DNA of 64,000 nucleotides from Rhodocollybia butyracea. Taxonomy: Eukaryota > Basidiomycota > Agaricomycetes > Agaricales > Omphalotaceae. Positions 23,041-33,960 of the stretch are shown piece by piece; position 1 is the stretch's first letter, and each line of letters starts with the position of its first letter. The position numbers were made by a program, and so were the translations under genes. The notes under the pieces were generated by a model. That model was not told the DNA's origin and did not search any database. It saw nothing but the letters and a program-made list of their open reading frames with translations. The stretch is taken from contig JADNRY010000206.1 in NCBI GenBank assembly GCA_015501585.1, positions 43,549-107,548 on the forward strand, in the 5' to 3' direction.

Positions 23041-23289
23041 TAAAGAACATGGAGACCCGAGCGTGGGATTAAGCCGCCAGGTCAGCGAGCTCGGCTGACA
23101 CGCACCCGGCGTCTCGCCGCAGGTCACTCGCTTTGTTGACACCGCTTGGGGCACCGACTGTTACTTACTTACTTTTGCTCTATACACTACGAATCAATAT
23201 TTTTCTCTTAATTTTCTCTTGACTCTTTCTTGCTACCGCCTCGAATATCCTCCTCTATCTGACAATACAAACTATGCTCGTTTAATGAG
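23041..23289. other. GC-rich stretch and leader before the Crypton ORF
   Basis: 23060-23155 is GC-rich and unlike its surroundings. It passes at about 23160 into a pyrimidine-rich leader (TTACTTACTTACTTTT) before the ATG at 23290. The left end of the Crypton probably lies in this interval, but I cannot see a terminal repeat that fixes it. Confidence 0.4.
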
Positions 23290-26200
23290 ATGGAAAGCTC
23301 AGATCAAATCCGCTCCTCTTTGACAACAAGTCGAACTCAGTCCCAACAAGGTTTATCATTCTCAAATATTGCAACTAAGTGCATACTAATAGCTCTTATC
23401 AGCCATATCAATATCATTATCTACTGACAGTCAGGGGAATCCTATTGCAAGTCGCGCCGCGTTAGAGCAAGCACTGTACGTATACATTGTTACATTGTCA
23501 AGAGTACAGATTAACTGAATGTCTCCTTAGCGCTACTATTTCTACTGAGAGACCTCTCCATCATGCTTTACAAGAGATGAATGTGAAGTTCACGCAAAGA
23601 GCAAAAGTAAATGAGTTGAAAATTCTTTTGTTAAATGCACGGTACGTTGAGTTTGTAACTTTATCTGTTCATTAATTCTTACCGTTGAATTCTCGTTGAA
23701 TTCTTAGCTTTCCAAATGCAAATACCAATGATCTTTCTATGCCGGCTCATTCTCTGGATGCCAGTGCTCTCGCTGCCTCTAACCGCCCTCCTTTGACACA
23801 CGCTTCAGCACCTAAACAAGCTGGAAGTGGGAGTACCGTCAGAAACATCACTTCAGCACTTGATCCTCCTTGTCTCACTCTCTTCCCGCCCAATCGAGGC
23901 CCGTCCATGTCCTCATCTGTCCCTGCAAACTCTCAGCTTCCGGCATCCGTGTCGTCATTGATTCCTGTAGTCCCTCAGCTTCCCGCGTCTGTGTCGTCAT
24001 CTGGTCTTGAACCTGTGACACTCTATACTGGTGATGGCGATGAAGCAGACCTCGTGAATGCCTTCAACATTGAAGGAGCACATGGCGAAGAGATTTTTGG
24101 ATATGATCTCACCCCGTGATGGAAGACTCCGACTCCGACTCTGAGGATGAGGATGATTTGGACTGTAATGAGAATTTCAAAAAGCAGGTTCGTGTTGAGG
24201 CTTCTGCCCGCTTCGAAAAAAATCGCCGTGCGGGTGGGAGAAAAACTCAGGATGCTATGATTCGCCGATGGAAGGTGAGATGAATGCCTTTTAGATGAAT
24301 AACACTAATGCCTCCCTAGGAGTTCATCTCAATTGCAAAGTTCAATCAATGGAAAATTTTGGATGATATTGTTGATGAGCATTCGCTGCTTCTTTACATC
24401 AAATACACCGCTGAACGTCCAAAGCAAACACGACAAGGGGTTGATATTAAAGGTACATTTGTTGGTGCTGTATGTTATTTTTCCGATCTTCTGTCTCAAA
24501 TATTGATGCATTACATCTGATACAGGCTCAGCTCAAGAAACAGTACTTTGGTGCCCTCCGCATCCGAAAGCAGCAAGAGGCAGCTGACCCATCTCTCAAA
24601 ACCAAACGGCCTGCAACCTCAGTGATAGTATGGGATGCCATCAAGAATCGGATGGACGAGGCATTGAACAGGGAATGGAGGTACGTCTGTTTGCCATAGA
24701 TGTGCACATTCCGGAATCTGAGTCTGAGGTTTTTTCAGCGGCGATATCAATAACCCCGACGATGATGCTGAAGACATCATCGCTCAAACCTTCCTTGACG
24801 CAATGACTCAAGATAAAATGGACAAAATCAATCTTGCTTTTTTACAGCACTCGCACAGTAAGTTAACTCTCATCTCTTAACTATGTATTTGACAAATAAT
24901 CTGTAGTGCGTCAAGCAGTGTTTGGGCATCTAGCTCACACCGCCCAACATGCCTCAGGTAACCGTGGTGACGACTTCCGTGCATACAGGCTTGCGGAACT
25001 ACAGCCATACACCATGATACATCCCAACAAAGTCACAGCTATGCATTGTACCATCGGAATGCAGAGTGAGGAAAAGGCTGGCCGGCGAGGCATGAAAACA
25101 GTTTGCAGCTTCTTTCATTTATGCCACATGCGCTGATGGTTATTCACAGCGTGTTAATCCTTCCTACTCAGTATTTGTAGCGCATGCTGACCCTCTGTGG
25201 TGTCCACAAGGGGCATGGGCAATGTATCATCATCTCATCCATAATGTTGAGCATATCAGTGACAAATGCGATATTTCTTGGGATCTCAACAAAACGTGGC
25301 GCAAGGTAAACGAAAATACTTAAAAGGCAACGTAAATTGACTTGAATGTTTCCAGATACATGTACTGCATGGGCCGGACTCACCAGAGACGCCTCTTTCT
25401 GGATCAAGCCTCTATAACTTGTACCGACGTGCACTTGATCTTGCTGGCGTGAAATCAAAAATGAAGCAACATCTTCCGCGTCATTTGCTCGGATATAAGA
25501 ATGAAAAAATGGGGTGCGTCTGCTCATGGTGGTGATGCTTTGCGCTAATATGTTGATATAGTGTTGACCCCAACGCCACTGCTAAAATGGGATGGAGTCG
25601 CGGATCAACGTTTTTCGACACATATGCCCAGCACTTCCGAAAGCTGTATGTTGATATTTCTCACTGTTTTTCAAACCTACTTACTCTTTCATAGGCAATC
25701 CTTGGTGCGCATGGGTTCAAGGAACATGAAGGATATGATCCAATTTGGCGACACGTTCATGTCCCTGATCAATTTCTCACCTTGATGTGTCCAATGGCTG
25801 AAGAAGTCTTGGACAGTATTGTTGGTATGATTTCTATCACTGGGATATCAACCATTTACTTACATTTGTGATGCACAGGACGTCAGAATTTAACTGGAGC
25901 TGCAAATTACTGGACTATGATAATCAATCTACGTCCGTATCTCTTTCAAGTAAGTACCTTTGAGGTCGTCCAAGTCTTTGCTGTAATTTATTATGTTATT
26001 TCAGTGTGCGGCAGCGATTTTTCAAGTGTGCCCAAAATCTTCGGTCTTTCGACTTCCTGCATTGGCAAATTCCGATGTCCAGAATTGGATGAGGAGTACA
26101 TTCCCAACTGATCTGTCATTGCTTAAGGCCAATGCTGGTAACCCCCTGGACCTTGAGCGACTTCAAAATGACATCCTTCAGCGTGAACTCTCAGCTATGA

Positions 26201-27397
26201 ATGCTACATTACAATCGCAATCAGCTCAAATTTCCCGTCTCCTGCAGATTGTGGAACGTCGAACAGAGATTTTCTCACCAGCGAAAGGATACAGTATTGC
26301 GAAGTATCATCAATCTGGTAAGTTAGCCCCATTGTTTCGGGAAACAGATCTTTTAATATAGCATAGCTACTACTGCAGGTTCCACCCATTCAATGCCGGA
26401 TCTGCTTCCCGCGGTGGAGATTGGTTCAGTATCTTGCGCCGTTAATCATAATTCAAGTGTCTATGAAGCTAAAGATGAGACGCTACGTGCGTTTGCAAAC
26501 AGTGTTTCACCAAAGACACCTCAAGTACGTGATATCACTCAAGTTGATTATGTACTGCCGGATACTGCTGCGTTTTACGCTCCAGGTAAGTCTGGCGCGA
26601 TTATATTAGTACACGGGTATAGCTAATCAATATCTGTATCGAGGCGCTCCTCATGGCATTTGGCCCCCTCTTTTCGGTCAGAAGTCCATCCGGTGGGATG
26701 ATGTATTCAATGCAGTGCATCCGAGGTCTGCTAACCGTTGTTGGAGTTGTTGGAAGCCAGGAAAAACTCTGGGGTCATATAAAATATCCGAGATTTGGGG
26801 TATTTGGACACAGGGTGAAGTCGTTGTTGATAACGATGGTGTTCAAACTGGGTTGAAGCCTCCTTTGGGTTTAGTGGAACAACATTTCCGAGAAAAGTGG
26901 CGGAGCGGAAAAGTTGATAATGCCAAGATTGTCAGTCCAATCTATTGCTCGATATATATCTACTGATCAAACTCCATAGGATGGAAAGCAGTGGGAACGA
27001 TTTCGAGAGATCCCAGAGTGGATTGATGGACAAGCATCATCTCGCGGTGTTTCACCGCAATCACTTATCCAAGAACTTGAAAACATGTGCAAGACTGATA
27101 GTGGGATGGCGCTATCACTCAACCAGCTCCGACTTATTCTTAAGACTCAGCGAGAGACTACAAGTGCTGTCACTCCAACCGCAATAGACACACCTGATCC
27201 TCAAAGTGATGTACCTGTGGCTTCTTTCAGTCCTGTATGTCTGCTCATCTCTCATTCCTGTCCTCTGTTCAACTTCATTTCAGTTAGCTGATACAAGCAC
27301 GACTGCTACTACATCCACCCATCATACCTCAGATTCAACCAAGAGACGCAAACCTGCAGCTGATCCTCGTCGGCCAAAAAAGCTGAAGACTGCCTAG
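23290..27397 (+). CDS. Crypton-type tyrosine recombinase with GCR1_C-like DNA-binding domain
   Basis: Transposition enzyme of a Crypton: site-specific recombination via a covalent phosphotyrosine, without terminal repeats. About 14 exons join cleanly. N-terminus MESSDQIRSSLTTSR and a helical VNELKILLLNAR segment; an acidic region; then the recombinase: GNRGDDFRAYRL (first catalytic Arg, codon 24963-24965), HLPRHLLG (HxxR, His 25470-25472, Arg 25479-25481), KMGWSRGS (Trp at the second-His position, 25593-25595) and FFDTYA (Tyr nucleophile, 25623-25625). Further on comes SYKISEIWGIWTQGE...EKWRSG (about 26765-26915), which fits the GCR1_C domain known from Cryptons. The C-terminus is basic (KRRKPAADPRRPKKLK). 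One defect: at 24117-24121 the upstream frame ends in TGA and the downstream frame opens with an overlapping ATG; one extra base in the CCCC run would restore one frame. Confidence 0.85.
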
Positions 27398-27585
27398 TAA
27401 TATTTTTACGACTTGCACTTTTTCTTAAATATTTCGTATTTGCACACACGTAGCCATTAATTGTTTATATTATGTATATACAGGCTTTGAACACTACCTA
27501 CAATTAATTTTGCATCTGAAAATATTGTGTCCACATGCCAATGGTAAGAATGAAAAATTGAGACAGAGTGTGTGTGGGCCAGACT
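27398..27585. other. 3' flank of the Crypton ORF
   Basis: AT-rich non-coding sequence between the recombinase stop and the truncated XPG-like fragment. The right end of the element is expected here; no short direct repeat pairing with 23041-23289 was convincing by eye. Confidence 0.35.
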
Positions 27586-27909
27586 TCAGCGCACAGTCAT
27601 TAATCTGACAGTTCTGTGAAGCCGCTGCTTTAGTATATGCGCGCTCGCAACTAACAAGCCAAATGCTATGCAAGCCATCAGAAGATATTTAATAATAAAT
27701 TTCCGTGTAACATACCTGAGATCTACACCGATAATGAAAGTCTGGGGTCCATCAGGGCCAGTAGTACAAGGAGTGCCATTGACTGTTGAGTAGTTCAAGA
27801 GGGAAACACGTTGCTGTGCAGGTTCCAAGATCTATGCTATTAGATTAGTTGGCTGATTTTATTGACGGAATCAAGAGGCACTTACTGGCCAAAGTCCATT
27901 CACTCCCAT
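27586..27909 (-). pseudogene. XPG-N (PIN-like) nuclease, 5' fragment only
   Basis: Starting at 27909 the minus strand encodes MGVNGLWP, an intron (GTAAGTGCC...CATAG), then ILEPAQQRVSLLNYSTVNGT and FIIGVDLR. MGVxGLWxxLxP...(I/V)GxD is the N-terminal signature of the XPG/FEN1-like structure-specific nuclease family, which is expanded as 'PIN domain-like' genes in agaricomycetes. After the GVD segment another intron leads into RLHRTVRLMTVR and a stop: the expected I-region with the other acidic catalytic residues is absent. Its 3' side faces the Crypton, so truncation by that insertion or its associated rearrangement is plausible but not proven. Confidence 0.65.
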
Positions 27910-28079
27910 GATTATTGAGAAAACTTGTAAGCGAAAGAGAGAATGAGAAAGGGGTACAATTGATCGACTTGCTGGAGTGAGTAAGTAATCGCACCGATGC
28001 ATCCAAACACGACTGAGCACTGGTTTCATTATTATTACTTATACTATGTAGCTATGTACACTCAGTATGTAGGTGGTGC

Positions 28080-28350
28080 AGTCACATACTACAACGTCGC
28101 CTACAGATGGGCGACTGGTCATATCACGCGCCAGCCTAAAATCGGTTGACCCGCCCAGCGAGAAACACGGTGACACAGCGGATGCAAACAGACGGGCGCC
28201 GAGTGACCAGAAGGCGAGCGAGAGGGAAAGCCCGCCTAGCGGAGTTTTAAAAATAGCCGAGACCGGCGCTTAACTCGCTGACACCCGCGCTGACATGAAG
28301 GCGGGTCACCCGAAACCCGCTATAGAACAAGAACTCCCAGCGGGATTATG
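28080..28350. other. GC-rich island without a gene
   Basis: A stretch with repeated CCCGCC(C/T)AGCG-like words, higher in GC than both flanks. It resembles in character the GC-rich stretch at 23060-23155, but I could not align the two. Short frames only. Confidence 0.3.
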
Positions 28351-28696
28351 TAAGGCAACTCCTGCTTTCTTTGTGTTTATGTGACAAGTACCATCAAAAG
28401 ACAGCTAGCTAGCCTAGCTCTTGTGCCAGTGGTGGTGTAACGTGTAATGGTGCGCTTGAAATTTTAGTCCAATCACTTTTTTGCGCCTTTATCTTCTCTG
28501 GAACCATCTCATATGTCCCGATTTCACTAGCTAATTATTTACAGAGAATAAATGAAGCACTGGCGAATACACAATTGCAAGTACTAGTTTTAAAAAAAAC
28601 TTGAATAGCGTCCAAAGCGTGCAAGTAACGTATGAAAAGTATCAACAAACAAAATTCCAAATGTCCTAAGAGTCAAATGTCCCGATTTTGCTGAAC

Positions 28697-29752
28697 TTAG
28701 GCATGGCACTCCGACGTATATGTCGGTGGCGGCTCCGAGACTTCTGTTGTATCTCCATCGATATCCACGGCAGTATCATCACCGTTATCATGAACACCGT
28801 TCGCAGCGAGTCTCTCTTTTCTAGTGCGTGGCAGAGCGACCGCCGTTCGGAGGGATTCCTTGACCCTCCCTTGTAGGGGCATCTGGGCTCTGGGCTCCGT
28901 CGGGCTAATTGCCTTAGGCACCAATGAATATGATGGTAAAGTAGATGATGTGCTGCAAAAAGGACAGGGAATCCAAAGTGCGGCTTTTTTGGATCTGTTA
29001 AGACGCCACCAGAGGATGAAGGCAATGGATAAAAGGACCAATCCAGTAATCCCACCTGCGATGCCGCCAGCTACAGAAGCCGCCTGCTCTTCTGTCGCAT
29101 CCGATGTTGTTATTATGCCGAGGCTTAAATGTCATTAGGATATGTGTACGGGAACGAACAGAATCTGCCTTACCTAGGCACAGGCGAAGGCACGCTTGGT
29201 GAAGTTGGTACCCGTACGATCGTCGTCGTCGATGTCGTAGAAATTGATGAGGTTGGGCTTTGAACTGCGACCTCTGTCGTAAAAAGGTGTGCATGGTTTC
29301 TATGTCGAGTAAAATCCATGAGTCTGCAGTTGGTTTTTGTCAGGTGTGTCATTTGTCCCACTCACTGGGCATCAATGGCGACTACCTCGAATAATCTAGC
29401 AAGAGAATATTTCAGACATTCGCTAGCATCGGTGGGTTGAAATCTTCGTATCGTATCGGCTTACCCAGGTTTATCAAACACGATGGAAGATGTTCCTTCG
29501 GCTGCTGACGAGTTGTCAACATATTCAGAATCTGGTTGGCCAGGGCCACCAGGCTCGTCAAGTTTAGTCTTCTCTAGGAAAAACGGGGCATCTGCATTCT
29601 TATCGTGTTTCCAGGAAATGTTCAATGGTTTCAAAGCTTCCATCGTTCCAGACGGGAAGGATATTGAAAGCGCGCCAGCGACTGCTGCAAACCATGAAAC
29701 GATATATCTGTGTCCTAGGTTAGCCTTCAAGTCAAAACGCTTTCTATGTACC
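28697..29752 (-). CDS. Single-pass membrane protein with KNH-like ectodomain and PPxY tail, copy C
   Basis: The best preserved paralogue. Exon 1: YIVSWFAAVAGALSIS, then FPSGTMEALKPLNISWKHDK and FFLEKTKLDEPGGPGQPDSE. Exon 2: LFEVVAIDAQ. Exon 3: a stalk FTTEVAVQSPTSSISTTSTT followed by TIVRVPTSPS. Last exon: SVAGGIAGGITGLVLLSIAF (transmembrane start), WWRLNRSKKAA, and a tail ending EPPPTYTSECHA with stop at 28697-28699. Splice sites are GT-AG and phases agree with copy A. The start exon is not identified; the upper coordinate is approximate. The 165-codon plus-strand frame over exon 1 is its antisense shadow. Confidence 0.68.
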
Positions 29753-29759
29753 GTCCGCA

Positions 29760-32175
29760 CAATACACTGTACTGCATTCTGGCTTGTTGTGCCGGAAAGG
29801 GAAGAAACAGTGAGAGGGGGGAGGAACGAAAACGTCCCGACCTCGCGCAATATGCAGAAAGAGAAAGGAGATGTGAGCAACACAAGCCTTGACCTAAGTA
29901 CATATCCTCTATCCCGTCATCAGGCGGCCTGGGAAATCGAGGAACAATCGCAGGTCGAACAGCCTTTGTCCGATGGCTAATAGTCAATCTCGGAGAGGAT
30001 GGATGCTGGTAACAACGACAATCGTAAGTGTACAAGGTTTATTCATCATGTCTCCAAGGCCAGTGTTCCGCATTCCCTTCTCGTTCTCTTCTTATCTCTA
30101 AATTATCAATTGGAATCCCAGGAGGGAATCCTAATCGACATGAAAGACCGCACACAAAGCTGCGGAAGTAGGGACCACATGGAACAATAGCTTTAGAGCA
30201 GCACATGGCCGTTAAGACAGTTCCGAACAGATTCGCTTCAAACTCAGACAGACGGCTTGATACTGCTTGAGACTACCCGGCCCCTAGTACCTCCAAGCGA
30301 ACGGAGAGAGATGGCGGCGTAGCTTGCTGCCCTTGTTCAGTTATCAGTACTCGTGAAGTTATGAAGTAAAGGGGATATACTTGATTGCTTGATAAAGAAC
30401 GAAACTAACATTGTGGTCACTAGCACTGTTGCAGTAAAATTTCAAAAGAAGGGACGGACCCTACGGGTGTGAATCCGACAAACAGAAAGAAGAGTTCATC
30501 TTCAAGCTTCAACCCTGAGACCTGGGGAACTTCCCACTCGGTTATGCATGCGACTTCATAAGCTGGAGGGATGTGCTATTTGCAAGTAAGTTTTTAGATT
30601 GACACAATGCATCCCAGGGGCCATCGAGCGGTATCGTATAAGTTCGCAAGAAGGTGTCCCCATAACCGGCCTATTTCCTTTTGGGCACAAAAGCCGACTG
30701 AACTCACCACTGGCATCAAGTCTCCTGTAAAGTTTACACTGGTGTACTCGGCCTAGGAGACATTCTCCTTCTTCCCCTTCCGAGTACAAGGTTCAACGGC
30801 CGCCTCCGCCTTTGCGCTCCCCTTCATTGGATCCTTCATCTGCGCGATCGTTACTGCCTCCAAAGTCGCTCCCCACGTTTTGATCGTCTGTTCTACATAG
30901 GACCCAGATCCAGATTCATTTCGGTCAGTGCAACTGTTGTTCCGACGTAGCAGAATAGCCTGACGATGCTATTGCGCGCAGAGATGATGTACTGATGGAG
31001 AAACGTATGCATCAGAGGGCAGAGAGAATTGTTGAAGAAAAGGAGTGAAGGGATGGATGATTATGCAATCATGATGTTGACTGCCGCGGAGAGGACTCCG
31101 AGGGAGGTCAAACACGATTGTGGTGGGGATGGACATCAGGCTCGTTTTCCCTCAAGTGTTCTTCCTTTCTTCATTCACTCGACACATTCCAATCGATATC
31201 CCTTCAGCGACCATTCAAATATTCATCTAGCGTCAACAGTTCCGAGGTCCTTCGTTGGCATGTTGGCATGGAAAGGGTCGTTGGTTTTGGGGCAGTCGAG
31301 CTGGATCCTCGTAATCAAAATGTTTAAACGCTAAATCTACCGGAATTCGACAAGCAACTTTAACTATGAGTTAAGTGGTGCTAAGATTGACAGATCGTCG
31401 CTGCAGTGCGCTCGGCTTTGTTTTTTGAATAGTATGGGCTTCCATAATCTACAATTGTTGCCAGATCAGCACACCGCCCAACACGAAACTGCGCTGGGTT
31501 TGATCTTTCATGTCCACCCCGATGCTTGGCTACGGAGCATGCGCACTAGCTACACTCTTCCGAAAATGTTGGATAGCTGGCCACAATATTTTCCGGAATC
31601 CGACTCCAGAGAGGAAGGAAGGAAGGAGGTAACTGGCACGGTCCCGAGGAACAGCTCTGAGCTGGGGCCGCGCAACACGATTGCACGTGCACTCCGTTAT
31701 CTTATCTTCAAGCTCTGATCTATTCCGATCCGTTTCCGCCCAACTTTTAACTCAGTTGTTCTTTCCTTCCTTCCTCTCATATCACGACGCGGCTGGACTT
31801 CCTGGACAGGTTGACTCGCGGCTGGACTCATCATCTCATTCGCAGCAATCTATTTTCAGCTATATCAATGCCATTCGACGGCAGGGTTTTTACAAAAGCA
31901 ACCTCATACCACTCTCATACTACTCATCCCACGTTCTTTTTCCGATCCCTTGCAAGTTCGGATAAACCGGGCCCCGTATTGTTTAAACGAATATAAACGA
32001 ACCTCCCATCCCGTCGACCACGCATCGGAATTCGGCTTTTAAACTGCTTGGTCTCTGCTGCCGTACTTTACAATGCTTGCGTAACATAATACCACTGGGC
32101 TCCAACGGTCTGTACTGCCCGTTTCCTCTGACTCGGATTCTGATTAAAATCAATAGATTTTATTCGTTGCAAGAG
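29760..32175. other. Long region without a supported gene
   Basis: Several frames of 60-100 codons occur on both strands, but none shows a domain, codon pattern or splice logic that I can defend. A GGAA-rich piece with the words 'ctggcacggtcccgaggaacag' near 31610-31660 resembles the flanks of the retroposons at 40300 and 40990, so at least one repeat fragment lies here. Confidence 0.4.
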
Positions 32176-32182
32176 TATAAAA
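32176..32182 (+). promoter_or_regulatory. TATA box of the small secreted protein gene
   Basis: TATAAAA, 35 bases upstream of the ATG at 32217, in the spacing expected for a core promoter with a very short leader. Confidence 0.55.
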
Positions 32183-32216
32183 CCAGTTGAAAGAAACTCA
32201 TGGTTCTTGTGCCAGA

Positions 32217-32910
32217 ATGTTTGCCCTCTCTAAACCAACTACCGCGATCGCTATTGCTCTAGTGAGCGCCTTCTCTACTCTTGCTCAGACTTGCTCCCCT
32301 CAGTTTGCCGAGGGCACGCCCTACACTATCGCGTCCAACCTTAATGGTAGGATTTAATGGTTTATTATCTATCTCTGTTAAATTTGAGATACAGATACAC
32401 TTGTCTGGCTATTCAATGGCGCCAGCGAAGGTACACCCAACGCCATCCATTTGGTACGCGTCAATCCATGAAAATAATCCATTTACCCGCTCGCGACTCA
32501 TGGGTGTCCGCATGCTCGCAGGTACCCCTCCCACCCACAGTCTCCTCGACCTGGATTCTCACTTCGACTTCTGATGGGGGATGGACCATTTCGTACGTTA
32601 TCGCGTCTCGATACTACGGCTGGTTCTCATGATTATACCTTTTTGTTCTAGTGAGGGCCCCGTCGACTGCGTGGCTGCCCCTGCAGACTCGCTCTTGACC
32701 ACGAACACTTGCGAAAATGCTGCTGGTACTGACATCGACTTCGCCATATCTTGCGCGACGTGTACAGGCAACGAAGCTACTGGCTGCACCCTCATCGCTG
32801 CCTCTACGAATGACTGTGTCACCGTCCCAAGTGCCAGCGATCCCAACGACCAAGTCAGGACACTTGAATGCACGGGCACTGCTGAGGAATTGTGGGACTT
32901 CTTCAATTGA
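32217..32910 (+). CDS. Small secreted cysteine-containing protein
   Basis: Four exons give about 165 residues. MFALSKPTTAIAIALVSAFS is a clear signal peptide, with likely cleavage after LAQ, followed by TCSPQFAEGTPYTIASNLN. Exon 2 reads DTLVWLFNGASEGTPNAIHL, exon 3 VPLPPTVSSTWILTSTSDGG. Exon 4 holds most of the cysteines (VDCVAAP, TNTCENAA, ISCATCTGNEATGCTL, NDCVTV, LECTGTAEELWDFFN). The 'YTIASNLN..LVW' start is reminiscent of beta-trefoil lectin-like or carbohydrate-active secreted proteins, but no family is assigned. Introns are short GT-AG and phases match. Size, secretion and Cys content fit an effector-like or wall-associated protein (inference). Confidence 0.75.
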
Positions 32911-33091
32911 TGATATGGACGATTATATCAAAGATTAGCGGTGTAAACCTTACCCGATTGCTCTCGTCTTTAGACCTTTACAAAATGCACGCACATGTTA
33001 TAGCTGAATATAACAAGTGATTTGCTGTATCATTTGTTGCATTTTGCGCTGCAAGTCTGTGGTATCTATACCTGAACTTGGCACGCATATA

Positions 33092-33188
33092 AGGACATTG
33101 TCGTGTAGTGGTCGCACTCGTTAAACTTCCGCAAGTTGAACAATGAATCTGATACATCACCCCAGGGTTCGATTCCCTATTTGCCCTT
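33092..33188 (+). repeat. tRNA-like head of retroposon family 1 (plus-strand copy)
   Basis: GGACATTGTCGTGTAGTGG carries an A-box-like sequence (33101-33111), and GGTTCGATTCC (33166-33176) is a B box at pol III spacing. It is the only clear plus-strand copy in the window. The sequence does not fold into a complete tRNA (arms do not pair), so it is a tRNA-derived repeat, not a tRNA gene. Confidence 0.6.
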
Positions 33189-33399
33189 CGATGGCGAGAC
33201 TACAAGAAGTTCAATCCGCGCAGTGGAGTTTATTTTTCTTAAACAGAAGCTCAAGTGTGTTACCTCCCGAGGTTAGGCAGACTCATTATATCCTTTTTTT
33301 TTTCATCGTGCTTGCTTTTTTACAGCAGCGAGCACTCTTACCTCACATTCGGCGCGTCGGATTACAGCGTCGGCGTATGTAGGATTACATATTGTATAC

Positions 33400-33520
33400 T
33401 CGTTCCTAGGTTAGGACCTCTCTGGGAGGGCCCTCTACTAGCCTTCGCTGTTCTCTTATGGGACTCTGGTGTAGGGCTACTACGGCGTGTCATGCTACAG
33501 CGTTGGTACACTGCAAAACT
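33400..33520. repeat. Repeat segment R3, copy 1
   Basis: Degenerate copy of a segment also found at 39340-39480, 43100-43390 and 55850-56130. The shared words are of the type TTCTCTTATGGGGCTTTGGTGTAGG followed by GTCGGCGTGTC. In the better copies it lies between family-1 and family-2 heads. Confidence 0.45.
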
Positions 33521-33707
33521 ATGACTGCACAGAACTCACCATCAGAACATGTACAGTGCACCTTGAGCACGAACCACCAATGATACCCAGGGACCAATCG
33601 TAAAATATCGAAAATGCTTGCGGCAACGCGTGTTAGAAGATCCTATGAGGGAAACCGAACTCCATGTTTTTGTCAGTCCGCGCGCACTGCAGAATTACCA
33701 AACAGCT

Positions 33708-33760
33708 GTTTATCCCTAGGCCACAAGGGACTTGCTCGTTCTCGCCATATTTCAAACACA
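33708..33760 (-). repeat. Fragment of retroposon family 2 head
   Basis: The run CTAGGCCACAAGGGACTTGCTC is the reverse of the family-2 head (GCAAGTCC...TGGCCTAG). The B box is missing. Confidence 0.45.
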
Positions 33761-33815
33761 GACCGAAATATATTCTTTCCTTTCCGAGTCCAGTTATCAG
33801 GGCAAGATTTATAGC

Positions 33816-33960
33816 AATTTGTTTGTGACTTGTTTCGAGAAGTAAGTAAGGAAACACTTCCCGAATGGCACCCAGGATGTACCACATGCACTCTTGAGCT
33901 TGAAGTATCTAATAAAAGAATCGGGAATCGCATACCACATAAGAACAACCTGAGATCTAA
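33816..33960 (-). repeat. Truncated retroposon family 1 copy
   Basis: Contains the tail words TTTGTTTGTGACTTGTTTCG, CGAGAAG and ATGGCACCCAGGATGTAC, and ends in TAAGAACAACC, the inner end of the tRNA-like head. It appears inserted within a small minus-strand frame beginning MSCGGGKTKDKAQERN (ATG at 34063). Confidence 0.5.

Noticed and set aside
23041..28350. Terminal inverted repeats around the Crypton
   Set aside because: GC-rich stretches at 23060-23155 and 28130-28350 look alike in composition but do not align as inverted or direct repeats; Cryptons are not expected to have terminal inverted repeats.
29483..29980. Plus-strand frame of 165 codons
   Set aside because: Antisense to exon 1 of membrane-protein copy C, whose reading is supported by three paralogues.
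30556..30900. Possible small minus-strand gene ending near 30760 (GSAKAEAAVEP)
   Set aside because: Only one short segment looks coding; I found no start or consistent exon upstream.
33092..33188. Possible functional tRNA gene (A and B boxes present)
   Set aside because: Acceptor and anticodon arms do not pair, and the same sequence recurs about a dozen times with varied inner loops. It is a tRNA-derived repeat head.
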